Below are positions 1 through 8,521 of a DNA stretch of 64,000 nt, one piece after another; the first letter of the stretch is position 1; the number at the start of each line of letters is the position of its first letter. A program made the translations under genes and the position numbers. Under the pieces are notes generated by a model that was given only the letters and a program-made list of their open reading frames with translations, searched no databases and was not told the DNA's origin. Origin of the DNA: Lentzea guizhouensis (lineage in GTDB: Bacteria > Actinomycetota > Actinomycetes > Mycobacteriales > Pseudonocardiaceae); assembly GCF_001701025.1 (NCBI RefSeq), contig NZ_CP016793.1:6820001-6884000 (forward strand). The letters run 5' to 3'.

Positions 1-420
1 ATCGGCGGTCGCCCGGTCTACCTGTTCGCCAAGGACGAGAAGCCCGGCGACATCAAGGGCCAGAACGTCGGCAACAAGTGGTTCGTGATCAACCCCGAGG
101 GCAAGCGCGCCACCGCCCCCACCCCCGCACCGACCACCCAGCCCGCGCCGCCCGCCACCGGCAAGCCCGCCGGCTCGGTCACCTTCTTCACCGGCAAGAA
201 CTTCGACGACTTCAGCGGCGACAACTTCGCCACCGGCGTCCGCGTCGACGCCAAGTGCGCCGACCTGCGCGGCGGCTTCCAGTCGCTGACCACCGACGGC
301 GCCGTGAAGATCTGGTCGGAGCCGGGCTGCAAGGGCAAGTCCGCCGTCGTCTCCGACGACGTCCGCGACACCGCCGAGCTCGGCTTCCCGGCCGGCGCCA
401 AGTCCTACATCCGCGCCTGA
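1..420 (+). CDS. Secreted repeat protein (Lipoprotein_15 type) with crystallin-like C-terminus, 5' partial
   Basis: The gene runs in from the left edge, so its start and export signal are not visible. The first 31 codons or so read like one secreted repeat of the PF03640/COG4315 kind (pattern YLF..D..PGD..GQNVGNKWFV). A linker rich in Ala, Pro and Thr follows (codons about 38-60). The last 80 residues contain two Cys and the alternating pattern of a beta/gamma-crystallin or I36-inhibitor-like domain (VTFFTGKNF, KIWSEPGCKGK). I infer an extracellular or cell-wall protein; its biochemical role is unknown. It ends in TGA just before a strong hairpin shared with the convergent acetyltransferase gene. 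Confidence 0.75.
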   Translation: MGGRPVYLFAKDEKPGDIKGQNVGNKWFVINPEGKRATAPTPAPTTQPAPPATGKPAGSVTFFTGKNFDDFSGDNFATGVRVDAKCADLRGGFQSLTTDGAVKIWSEPGCKGKSAVVSDDVRDTAELGFPAGAKSYIRA

Positions 421-425
421 CCTGC

Positions 426-478
426 CGCACGCGGGGACCTTTCGCACCGGCACACGGTGCGAAAGGTCCCCGCGTGCG
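426..478. terminator. Perfect inverted repeat, bidirectional terminator
   Basis: Two perfectly complementary 23-base arms (426-448 and 456-478) flank a 7-base loop. The hairpin lies between the convergent ends of the secreted repeat protein and the GNAT gene. No T-run follows, which is usual for actinobacterial terminators. Confidence 0.85.
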
Positions 479-489
479 TTCGCGGTGGA

Positions 490-1032
490 TCAGGACGAGG
501 ACCAGTCGCGGGCGAGCAGGCCGAACTGCAGGGTGTCGTGCCAGGTGCCGTCGCGGCGCAGCGACTCGCGCAGAGTGCCCTCGTGGGTGAAACCGAGGCG
601 TTCGTACATGCGGATCGCGCTGGTGTTGTAGCTGAAGACGGTGAGCTGCAGGCGGTGCAGGTTGAGCTCGCGGAACGCGCAGTCGATGCCCAGCCGCACG
701 GCCTCGGTGCCGTAGCCACGGCCCCGGTGTTCCGGCTCGCCGATGCCGAGGCCGATCTCGCCGTGGCGGTGCGGCCAGCTGGTCACCGTCAGCTTGAGGA
801 AGCCGATCAGGGTGTCGTCGTCGGTGAGCCGGATGCCGGTGGTGATGCGCCAGCGGTCCGTGGACAGGAACCAGTTTCTCAGCTCGTCGACGCGCTGGGG
901 CAGGACCGGGTCGTCCGAGGCCAGCCGCGCGAACTCCGCGTCGGACCACCACGGCGCGATCACCGGCAGGTCGTCGTCGGAGATCGCGGCCAGTCGGACG
1001 CGGGACGAGCGCAGGAGAGGGCTGGTGTCCAT
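490..1032 (-). CDS. GNAT family N-acetyltransferase (RimJ/RimL-like)
   Basis: The 180-residue product has the full GNAT fold: an N-terminal strand-helix part, the acetyl-CoA loop with pattern EHRGRGYGTEA (about residues 105-115), and the C-terminal motif YERLGFTHEGTLRES. This resembles the RimJ/RimL group, which acetylates protein N-termini or small amines with acetyl-CoA. The substrate cannot be told from sequence. It stands alone, convergent with the gene on its left across a strong hairpin, and divergent from the secreted hydrolase at 1160. Confidence 0.9.
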   Translation of the reverse strand: MDTSPLLRSSRVRLAAISDDDLPVIAPWWSDAEFARLASDDPVLPQRVDELRNWFLSTDRWRITTGIRLTDDDTLIGFLKLTVTSWPHRHGEIGLGIGEPEHRGRGYGTEAVRLGIDCAFRELNLHRLQLTVFSYNTSAIRMYERLGFTHEGTLRESLRRDGTWHDTLQFGLLARDWSSS

Positions 1033-1159
1033 CCGTCCATGATCAAAACGGCGGCCGGGGACGGCAACCCGTTTTGTATCCGCGATGTATCAGCCGTGGA
1101 TGTGCCACCGAGAAGCTCCCACCGCGAGACAGCAGGTCAGGCGAAGAGGGGATGCTCCA

Positions 1160-1678
1160 ATGCGGTTCACCAAAATGACGGCTGCGGTCGTCGGCGTGCT
1201 CGGCGCGGCGCTGATCAGCACGGCCGCTCCGGCGGGCGCCACCGAGCAGTACACCGGCGGCAGCGCGGTCGAGGTCGCGGCGCCGTGGCTGGAGGACACC
1301 GCCTCCGTGCAGGCGGTCGAGGGCGACGTCAGCGTCCAGCAGACGGCGGCCGGCGCCATCAGGTGGATGTCGGACCGTCGTGGCAGCACCGCCTACGAGG
1401 GCTACTGCGAGCGCGCCGTCCGGCTGGCGTGGAACCGCAGCACCCACCACGCCTCGGCGATCGCGCACTGGCGGTCCTCCGACGGCACCCGCCGCACCAC
1501 GGGCACGCCGCCCAGGGGCGCGTTCGTCTTCTGGAACATCAGCCAGTACGGCCACGTCGGCATCGCGGACGGCAACGGCGGCTTCTGGTCGACCAGCGTC
1601 GGCGGCAAGATCGGCCACGCCGGTTCGGTCGGCTACTTCAGCAACTACCTCGGCTGGAAGCCCGGCAACAGCAACTGA
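1160..1678 (+). CDS. Secreted CHAP/NlpC-like hydrolase
   Basis: The start is ATG 1160, with GAAGAGGGG about 10 bases upstream; the longer reading from 1085 has no ribosome site and would bury the signal peptide. The 172-residue protein has a signal peptide (hydrophobic to about residue 28, ending AGA-T). The C-terminal domain (about 63-172) shows a Cys in GYCERAV (residue 83) and a His in GHVGIA (residue 132), the order expected of CHAP/NlpC-P60 cysteine hydrolases that cut peptidoglycan stem or cross-bridge peptides. It probably acts in the cell wall or outside the cell. Its last 34 bases overlap the convergent AfsR-type gene. Confidence 0.7.
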   Translation: MRFTKMTAAVVGVLGAALISTAAPAGATEQYTGGSAVEVAAPWLEDTASVQAVEGDVSVQQTAAGAIRWMSDRRGSTAYEGYCERAVRLAWNRSTHHASAIAHWRSSDGTRRTTGTPPRGAFVFWNISQYGHVGIADGNGGFWSTSVGGKIGHAGSVGYFSNYLGWKPGNSN

Positions 1679-4358
1679 TCGAGTGCACCCGCCGCGCGCG
1701 CCAGCGTGCGCAGCGCGGCGGGTTCGCCCTCGCGGTTGCCGGTGCGGCGGTAGGTCTCCAGCGCCTGCTGCACCAGGTCGTGCGCGGCCTCCGGGCAGCC
1801 GTTCGAGAGCAACGCCTCCGCCAGTTCCACCTGGGCGAACGCCGTGCACCGCTCGTCGGTCAGCTCCTGCAGGATCGCCACGGCCCTGCGCGCGGACACG
1901 AGCTCGGCGTTGTGCTCGCCGAGGGTGCGGTGCAGAGCGGCGAGCCGCACCAGCACGAGCGCTTCCCGGTGCGAGTCACCGAGGTCCGCCGCGAGCCGGC
2001 GTCCGCTCGTCAGCCACGCGCGGGACGACTCCTGGTCGCCGAGTGAGCCGTGCACGCCGCCGATCGACGCCCGGATGAGCGCCACGGAGTGCAGGTCGCC
2101 GCCGGTTTCCAGGCGTTCCAGCGCTTCCAGGTAGCACGCCATCGCGCCGTCGTACTCCGCTCGCAGCCGGCAGACCGTGCCCACGCCCGCGATCGCGATG
2201 CCCTCACCGCGCGGATCTCCGACTTCACGGTAGAGCTCCCGCGCCGCGAGCATCTCGCGTTCGGCGTCGGCGAACTCGTCGCGGTAGATGTGCACCTGCC
2301 CGATGCCCCGCAGCAACGCCGCCCGGCCCGCCTTGTCACGGGTCACCGCAAGTGCCCGCTGATGGGTCCTGGCCCAGTCCTCGTAGTGGCTGTGCAGGTC
2401 GAAGAACGGCACACAGGCCGCCGCCAGCTGCCACGCCACGTCGGCCAGCCCGGCCGCCGCGGCCAGGTCGACCACGCCGCACAACGTCCGCCGTTCCGCC
2501 TCGAACCACGCCACCGGCTCGGCCAGCAGGTGTTCCGGTGCCGGCATCGGCGCAACCCCGGCGATGGTCGTGCCGAACGTGACCGGCAGCCGGCGCGCCG
2601 CGGTGACCGCGAGCCACAGCCAGGTCCGCAGCGTGCGTTCGAGGGTCCCGGCCCGGTCCAGGAGTGCTTCGGCGAGCTCCAGGGCGTGGCAGCGCAACAG
2701 GTCGTGCAACCGGTAGCGCGGCTGACCGATGCCGTCGGTGCCGCACGCCTCCAGCAGGTTCGCGTCGACCAGGCCGTCGAGCAGGTGCTCGCCGTCCGGC
2801 CGGTCGAGCAGGGCGTCGACCACCCAGCCGGGGAAGTCGTGCGGGCCGAGCAACGCCAGCCGCACGAACGCGTCCGCCTCCTCGGCGGGCAGCTGCCGGA
2901 CGCTCAGGTCGAAGCTCGCCCGCACCGCCAGCTCACCGGAGGACAGCTCGCGCAACCGCGTCGACTCGTCCACCAGCTTTGCCCGCAACACCCGCAGCGG
3001 CCACCCGCCCCGGCCGGCCAGCCGCGCGCCCGCGACCCTGATCGCGAGCGGCAGGTGCCCGCAGGCCTCGGCGATCGCGGCGGCCTCGGCCGGTTCGGCC
3101 TCGACCCGGTCCCGCCCGGCGATCCCGGCCAGCAGCCGCGGCATCGGCCGGTTCGAACGGCAGCAGCTCCACCTGGCGCGCACCGGGCAGTTCGGAGAGA
3201 CGGCGCCGGCTCGTGAACAGCACCCCGCAGCCCGCCTCGCCGGGCAGCAGCGGCAGCACCTGGCGCACCGACGCCGCGTCGTCGAGCACCAGCAGCACCC
3301 GCCGCCCGCCAGCCGCGACCGGAACAACGCCGCCCGGCCGGTCTCCTCCGCCGGCAGCCCGGCGCCGTGACACCGAGCGCGTGCAGCAGTTCGGTGAGCA
3401 CGTCCGCCGGATCACGCGGCTGCTCGGCCGTGCCGCCGAGGTCGACGTAGAGCTGGCCGTCGGGGTAGTGGGCGCTGACCTCGTGCGCGACCCGGACCGC
3501 CAGCGCCGACTTGCCCACACCGGGTGCGCCGGTGACGCCCGCGACCGCCACCCCGCCGGTGGTGCGGAGCGCGGCGGTGAGGCCGGCGATCTCGGTGGCC
3601 CGCCCGCAGAAGTCGGCGACGCTCGGTGGCAGTTGCCGGATCGGTGCCCGTTCGTCCGCGTCGCCGCGCAAGACCGCGAGGTGGGCTTCCTTGAGCGCCG
3701 GGCCCGGTTCCAGGCCGAGCTCCTCCGCGAGCCGCTCACGCAGGTCCGTGTAGACCTGCAACGCCTCGACACGGCGGTTCGTGCGTTGCAACGCGACCAT
3801 CAGCTGATGGCCGATGCTCTCCCGATACGGGTGCACTTCGAGTAGCGCGCGCATCTCCGCGATGACCTCGTCAGCCTGGCCGTGCGCAATCTGCAACGCC
3901 AGCCGTTGCTCGGTCGCCGCCAGCCGGGCTTCTTCCAGCCGGGCGATCACGGGTTGCCACGCGTCGTTCTCCGGCACGTCCTCCAGCGGCCGGCCGCGCC
4001 ACAGGGCTTCCGCCTGTGCGAGGAGCTCGAGCGCGTTGCCGCTGGTGCGGGCTTCGTTGACGAGGTGCTCGAATTGCAGCGCGTCGAGCTCATCGGGCTT
4101 GAGTGCCAACACATAGCCGGTGCCGTGCGTGCGCAGGCATTCGCCTAAGAGCTGCCGTAGCTGCCAAACGTACGTACGGACGTTCGCGACCACCGACCGT
4201 GGCTTGGTCGTAGGCCACAGGACCTCGACGATCTGGTCGAGAGAGACGGCGGTGTTCGCGTTCAACGCGAGGTGCGCGAGCAACGCCCGCTGCTTCACCC
4301 CGCCGAGGCCCACACGGCTGCCGTCCCGCCACACCTCCAGCGGCCCGAGCACGTTCAC
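1645..4358 (-). pseudogene. AfsR/SARP family transcriptional regulator, frameshifted
   Basis: Read across the shifts, this is a full AfsR-type protein of about 900 residues: OmpR-like winged helix (VNVLGPLEVW onward), BTAD domain, NB-ARC ATPase with P-loop [12 protein letters not shown], and a TPR-rich C-terminus. Such proteins activate secondary-metabolism genes. The start GTG 4358 follows AAAGGAGG. The frame breaks near 3365 and 3310 (each consistent with one missing base) and again near 3160, all inside the ATPase domain; both flanking parts look intact. It is either a recent pseudogene or damaged by sequencing indels. It is divergent from the lipoprotein gene at 4479. Confidence 0.8.
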
Positions 4359-4478
4359 CCTGGCGATGGCTCCTCCTTTGGCGTGTTCGCGCTGACAGGA
4401 ACCGACGCACGCGGCAGGATAGCTGCGGTGGCACACCGCCGACACCAATTCGCCAGAAGATGTGGTAATTCGTCAACT

Positions 4479-4928
4479 ATGAACATGCGTCACCTCGCCG
4501 TCCTCGCCCTGCTGCTGAGCGCGTGCGGCTCCGAGACGTCCGTTCCCACGATCGCGCCGATCTCCGCCGCCGCCCCGGCCGCCTCACCGCTGGCCGACCA
4601 GCGCGCGCGCCTCGACGCCATCGGCACCCTCCTGACCGCGTGCATCCCGCGGCTGCGCGGCGAACCCGTCGACCCGGCCGACAACTGCGCGAAGCTCATG
4701 CCCGACGTGGCCGAGGTGATCGGCGAGGTCGAGAAGAAGGCCGACCAGCTCGCACCCACGACCCGCAACGCCGTCGCGGACGTGCGCAGGCAACTGGGCG
4801 AGATCGCGCCGTGCGAACCGTGGTTCGCCGCAGGTGGGCAGACCGCCGACACCCGTTTGAACCAGATGTGCAACGACGCGTGGAACGCGCTCTACCAGAG
4901 CTACTCCACCGTCCGCAATGCTGCTTAG
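4479..4928 (+). CDS. Small secreted lipoprotein
   Basis: The 149-residue product begins with a short charged stretch, a hydrophobic core and the lipobox LLLSAC (Cys about residue 16), so it should be exported and lipid-anchored. The mature part is mostly helical and hydrophilic with four further Cys residues (in ACIPR, DNCAK, APCEP and QMCND), suggesting disulfides. I do not recognise a family. It is divergent from the AfsR-type gene with about 120 bases between them; ATG 4479 or ATG 4485 could be the start. Confidence 0.7.
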   Translation: MNMRHLAVLALLLSACGSETSVPTIAPISAAAPAASPLADQRARLDAIGTLLTACIPRLRGEPVDPADNCAKLMPDVAEVIGEVEKKADQLAPTTRNAVADVRRQLGEIAPCEPWFAAGGQTADTRLNQMCNDAWNALYQSYSTVRNAA

Positions 4929-5288
4929 CGACGCCCGTTCGCTGCTCGGTGACGCCCGCTCGATCGATGGCGGCGGTGTCGGGAGCGGTACGCGCGGGGT
5001 GATGCCGTTGGTCGCCGCTGCTGGGGACCGGTGGCCGCTGCGCAACCGGTGAGCGGTGGCCCGCCTGCGCCCGGTTTGCTCGCCGCCGTCGTGCGTGACG
5101 GCACGTGGCTCGCCCTGTTCGTCGACCTGCTCGGGGCACTCGCGGTGGCGTGCGTCCCGGTGCCCGCGCGGGCACCGCGTCGGTCGCTGGGCGCGTTCCC
5201 GTGGCTGATGGAGGCCGCCGTACTGGGCGGCGGCCGCCCGACCGGGATGTGGACCGCACGCGCCGCTCAACGTCCTCGTCGCGACCGG
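4929..5288. other. Gap without a convincing gene
   Basis: This 360-base stretch has no frame with clear coding character. A short plus-frame reading around 5031-5280 includes one hydrophobic segment but then runs into the antisense of the next gene, so I treat it as a shadow or a gene remnant. An imperfect direct repeat of about 14 bases (GACGCCCG followed by TCG) lies at 4931-4960. Confidence 0.4.
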
Positions 5289-6077
5289 TCAGGCCGTCGC
5301 CTTCGCCAGGAACTCCGTGAACGTCCGCAGCCCTGGGTGAAGCGCCCGCAGCGCCGCGATGTCGACGTCGGGCTCGCGTCCCTCGCTGAACACCTTCAGC
5401 AGGTCCGGGTCCTGCACGACCACCCGCTCGTACGGCACGCCGATCGCCGCGGCGATCTCCAGCGGACTCAGCACGTCCCCGGCCAGCGTCAGCGACGACC
5501 CGGCGAACCGGTCCGGGGCGGCGAACACCGCGGCCGTGATCGCACCGATGTCGTCCACTGCGACCAGGTGGTAGCGGACCTCCGGATCCAGCAGGTGAAC
5601 GAGCCGCGTCATCCCCGGCTGGTACAGGCCGTCCATGAACGTCGTCGGCCGCAACACCGTCGTGGGCACCCCGAGACGGGCGATGTGCTGCTCCACCTCG
5701 AACTTGCTGTTGAACGACGCCACCCCCGTCCGCTCGGAAGCCTCCACCAGCGACGCGTACACCAGGTGCGAGACACCGGCGGCCAGCGCGGCGTCGGCGA
5801 CGTTGCGGCCCCACGAAGTCTCCACAGCGGGGGAGTAGCCCTCGGGCGAGCGGGGATCGTGCGGTGCGGGCTGCACGCTGAAGACGCCGTGCGCACCGGC
5901 GAACGCGCGCGCCAGGGACGAGGGGTCGGACTGGTCGCCCACGACGACGGTCGCGCCGGGAACGTGAGCCGATGCGTTGCGGGACAACGCGCGCACGTCC
6001 CAGCCATTCGCCACAAGATGCCGCACGACCGCGCCGCCCTGCTTGCCGGTCGCGCCGGTCACCACCACCGTCTTCAT
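5289..6077 (-). CDS. NmrA-like NAD(P)-binding reductase
   Basis: The 262-residue product starts with a Rossmann strand and the glycine motif VTGATGKQGGAVVRHL and continues as an atypical short-chain dehydrogenase of the NmrA/HSCARG type (VVVGDQSDPSSLARAF, a YASLVEAS segment in place of the usual Tyr-x3-Lys, LRPTTFMDG). Members act as NADP sensors or as quinone and isoflavone-type reductases; the substrate is unknown here. It is downstream of HNH and LysR genes on the same strand but separated from HNH by 21 bases, so cotranscription is possible. Confidence 0.85.
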   Translation of the reverse strand: MKTVVVTGATGKQGGAVVRHLVANGWDVRALSRNASAHVPGATVVVGDQSDPSSLARAFAGAHGVFSVQPAPHDPRSPEGYSPAVETSWGRNVADAALAAGVSHLVYASLVEASERTGVASFNSKFEVEQHIARLGVPTTVLRPTTFMDGLYQPGMTRLVHLLDPEVRYHLVAVDDIGAITAAVFAAPDRFAGSSLTLAGDVLSPLEIAAAIGVPYERVVVQDPDLLKVFSEGREPDVDIAALRALHPGLRTFTEFLAKATA

Positions 6078-6098
6078 TTTCTTTCCCCGGATAGTTTT

Positions 6099-6455
6099 TT
6101 ACAAAACTACCCCGAACTGGGCCGTGAGCGCCGACGAGATCTCGTAGTGGCGCAGCAGGAAGGCCTTCTCGTCCAGCTTCTTGCGCCGCAGCCACCCGGT
6201 GACCTCGGCGTTGCACTTGCTGGCGTTGCACGACCCGCACGCCGGTACGACGTTGCCGAGCGTGTAACGGCCGCCGCGCGACAACGCCTGCACGCAGTCC
6301 TTCTGCAGCGAAGCCACGGCGCCGCAATAAGCACAGCCGCCCCACGACGCCTGCAACGCGTCCCACTGCGCATCGCTGAGGTCGTGGGCGACGCGCGCCA
6401 TCCGCTTGCGGCGTTTCCGCGCCGCGCGAACCTGTTTGCTACCGCCGGTCGCCAC
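6099..6455 (-). CDS. HNH endonuclease family protein
   Basis: The 118-residue product has a basic N-terminus, a zinc-binding pair CAYC and CGSC, and the core LQKDCVQALSRGG..TLGNVVPAC. This is the HNH beta-beta-alpha metal arrangement, but the usual D-H of the first strand reads D-C, a variant I recall from an actinobacterial subgroup. It is probably a DNA nuclease of unknown role. The GTG start overlaps the end of the upstream LysR gene by 17 bases, suggesting coupled translation. No restriction or phage genes lie beside it. Confidence 0.8.
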   Translation of the reverse strand: MATGGSKQVRAARKRRKRMARVAHDLSDAQWDALQASWGGCAYCGAVASLQKDCVQALSRGGRYTLGNVVPACGSCNASKCNAEVTGWLRRKKLDEKAFLLRHYEISSALTAQFGVVL

Positions 6456-7368
6456 GACCGGGAAGCGTACGCATCGCGATGGTCAACAGGTCGGAGGCGG
6501 GCCCCCGGGGTGTCCTGCCCCTGGTCCACACCGCACGCAGCGCGCGTGCCAGGTCGAGGTCGCCCACCTCGACCCTGACCAGCGTGCGGGTGGCGAGGTC
6601 GGCGGCCACGGCGTGGGCGCTGAGCACGGCGGGGCCGATGCCGCCGATCACCGCGGCCTTGATCGCGGTGGTCGAGGACATCTCCAGCAACGGCTCGGCG
6701 GTGATCTCCAGGTCCACCCCGCGCAGCGCCGACCGCAGGGCCTGGCGGGTGCCGGAGCCGGGCTCGCGGGAGATGAGCGGCGTGGCGGCCAGGCGGGCGG
6801 CGGTGATCTTGCGGCGGCGGGACCAGGGATGGCCGGGGGCGACGACGAGGACGAGCTCGTCGTGGCCGACGACGCGGCTGTCGAGGCCGGCGGGGAGGTC
6901 GGTGCTCTCGATGAAACCGAGGTCGGCGCGGTCGGCGAGCACCTGTTCGGCGACGTGCACGGAGTTGCCGGCGGTGAGCACGGTCGCGGTGTCCGGGCTG
7001 ACCGCGCGCAACGCGATCAGCCACGCCGGCAGCAGGTACTCGGCCACGGTGAGGCTCGCGGCGACCTTGAGGTGGCTCTGCCGGTCGGCGCGCAGGCTGG
7101 TGATGCCGGCGTCGAGGTCGGCGGCCTTCGTGAGCACCGGCGCGGCCCAGCCCGCGACCAGCTGGCCCGCGGTGGTGAGCTGTGCGCCGCGGGAGGTGCG
7201 TTCGAGCAACGCCACGCCGACGCGGGCCTCGAGCACGCGGAGGCGTTCGCTGGCCGAGGGCTGGGACATGCCGTGGGCCTTCGCGGCACGGCCGATGCTG
7301 CCCAGCTCGGCGACGCTCAGCAGCAGCTCGTAGCTGGTGAGGTCGGTGACCCTGGGCGGCAGAGGCAT
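6439..7368 (-). CDS. LysR family transcriptional regulator
   Basis: The 309-residue protein has an N-terminal winged helix (ELGSIGRAAKAHGMSQPSASERLRVLE, about residues 15-45) and a periplasmic-binding-like effector domain (about 90-300). It is divergent from the TDT transporter at 7433, the classic LysR layout, so it most likely controls that transporter. A perfect 6-base palindrome overlaps its start codon (see 7366). The effector is unknown; a small anion or dicarboxylate would fit the transporter. Confidence 0.92.
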   Translation of the reverse strand: MPLPPRVTDLTSYELLLSVAELGSIGRAAKAHGMSQPSASERLRVLEARVGVALLERTSRGAQLTTAGQLVAGWAAPVLTKAADLDAGITSLRADRQSHLKVAASLTVAEYLLPAWLIALRAVSPDTATVLTAGNSVHVAEQVLADRADLGFIESTDLPAGLDSRVVGHDELVLVVAPGHPWSRRRKITAARLAATPLISREPGSGTRQALRSALRGVDLEITAEPLLEMSSTTAIKAAVIGGIGPAVLSAHAVAADLATRTLVRVEVGDLDLARALRAVWTRGRTPRGPASDLLTIAMRTLPGRGDRR

Positions 7369-7382
7369 AGGGGCAGCCTATG
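7366..7382. promoter_or_regulatory. Candidate LysR operator
   Basis: CATAGG and CCTATG face each other across 5 bases (17 bases in all), overlapping the lysR start codon and lying about 50 bases upstream of the divergent transporter. The shape matches the ATA-N9-TAT boxes bound by LysR proteins. The placement fits autoregulation. Confidence 0.55.
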
Positions 7383-7432
7383 CCTCCATCGGCGATTGGT
7401 GCCTACCGAGGCCGCGCGGGGACCGGCATCTT

Positions 7433-8521
7433 GTGGTGGTGACCGCTCTCGCACCTCACCACACCGTGCCCCTCGAGGTGCGACGAGCGGCGCCTTTCGG
7501 CCCGAACCTCTTCGCCTCGGTGATGGGCACCGGCATCGTCGCCACGGCCGCCGCCTCCCTCCCGCTGCACGTTCCCGGTCTGCGCACCGCCGCCACCTAC
7601 GTGTGGGCCCTCGATGCGGCACTGCTGGTGTTCCTCACGGTCGCGGCGTTCCGCACGTGGACATGGGCGACCGTGCGGGCGCAGCTGCGCGACCCGGTGA
7701 TGTCCCAGTTCTGGGGCGCGCCGGCGATGGCGTTGATGACGGTCGGCACCGGCACGCTCCTGCTCGGCGCGGACCTGATCGGCCTGCCCGCCGCGCTCGC
7801 GATCGACTGGGCGCTGTGGACGCTCGGCACCGCGCTCGGGCTGGTGACGTCGGTCCTGGTGCCGTTGCGGATGTTCGGCAGCGGCGAGGCGGCGTTCGCG
7901 GGCTGGCTGATGCCGGTCGTGCCGCCGATGGTGTCCTCCGCGTCCGGCGCCCTGCTCGCCGCACACCTGCCGCCCGGCCAGTTCCAGCAGGCGATGGTGC
8001 TGATCTGCTACGCGCTGTTCGGCGTGAGCCTGTTCGCGACCGTGTGCCTGGTGCCGCAGATCTGGCAGCGGCTCGTCCAGCAGGGTCCCGGCGACGCGGT
8101 GCCGGCGCTGTGGATCGTGCTCGGCCCGCTCGGCCAGTCGATCACCGCCGCCAACCTGCTCGCCGGTGTCGCCGTGCTGCCGGGCCAGAACGCGTTCGCC
8201 GTCCTGTACGGCACGACCACGTGGGGGTTCGCTCTGCTGTGGGTGGTGATCGCGGCGGCGGCGACCGTGCGCGTGGCACGCCGCGGGTTGCCGTTCGCGT
8301 TGACGTGGTGGAGTTTCGTCTTCCCGCTCGGCACGTTGGTGACCGGTACGAGCGCTTTGGCCGTGAGGGTTCACTCGCTGATGTTCACCGTCGTGTCCGT
8401 GGTGCTGTACGTGGCACTGGTGCTCGCTTGGGGCACCGTGGCCGTGCGCACCATCGCGTCCCAACGCGCGTACTGGGCGGCCTTCGCGGGATCCGGGTCG
8501 CGCCTGCCGAGCAACCAGTAG
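7433..8521 (+). CDS. TDT/SLAC1 family transporter
   Basis: The 362-residue product has about ten hydrophobic segments and the opening pattern FGPNLFASVMGTGIVA, characteristic of the tellurite-resistance/dicarboxylate transporter family (TehA, Mae1, SLAC1). Family members export sulfite, malate or other small anions through the membrane. Three GTG codons in a row (7433, 7436, 7439) can start translation; 7433 has GGGGA at good distance. It is divergent from the LysR gene and overlaps the convergent S9 peptidase gene by 151 bases at the 3' end. Confidence 0.88.
   Translation: MVVTALAPHHTVPLEVRRAAPFGPNLFASVMGTGIVATAAASLPLHVPGLRTAATYVWALDAALLVFLTVAAFRTWTWATVRAQLRDPVMSQFWGAPAMALMTVGTGTLLLGADLIGLPAALAIDWALWTLGTALGLVTSVLVPLRMFGSGEAAFAGWLMPVVPPMVSSASGALLAAHLPPGQFQQAMVLICYALFGVSLFATVCLVPQIWQRLVQQGPGDAVPALWIVLGPLGQSITAANLLAGVAVLPGQNAFAVLYGTTTWGFALLWVVIAAAATVRVARRGLPFALTWWSFVFPLGTLVTGTSALAVRVHSLMFTVVSVVLYVALVLAWGTVAVRTIASQRAYWAAFAGSGSRLPSNQ

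Noticed and set aside
426..478. Possible insertion sequence end or attachment site
   Set aside because: The perfect palindrome lies between two convergent gene ends with no transposase or integrase nearby; a terminator is the simpler reading.
5031..6578. A 515-codon plus-strand frame across 5031-6578
   Set aside because: Most of it is antisense to the NmrA-like and HNH genes. Only the first 250 bases lie in free sequence, and they match nothing I know.
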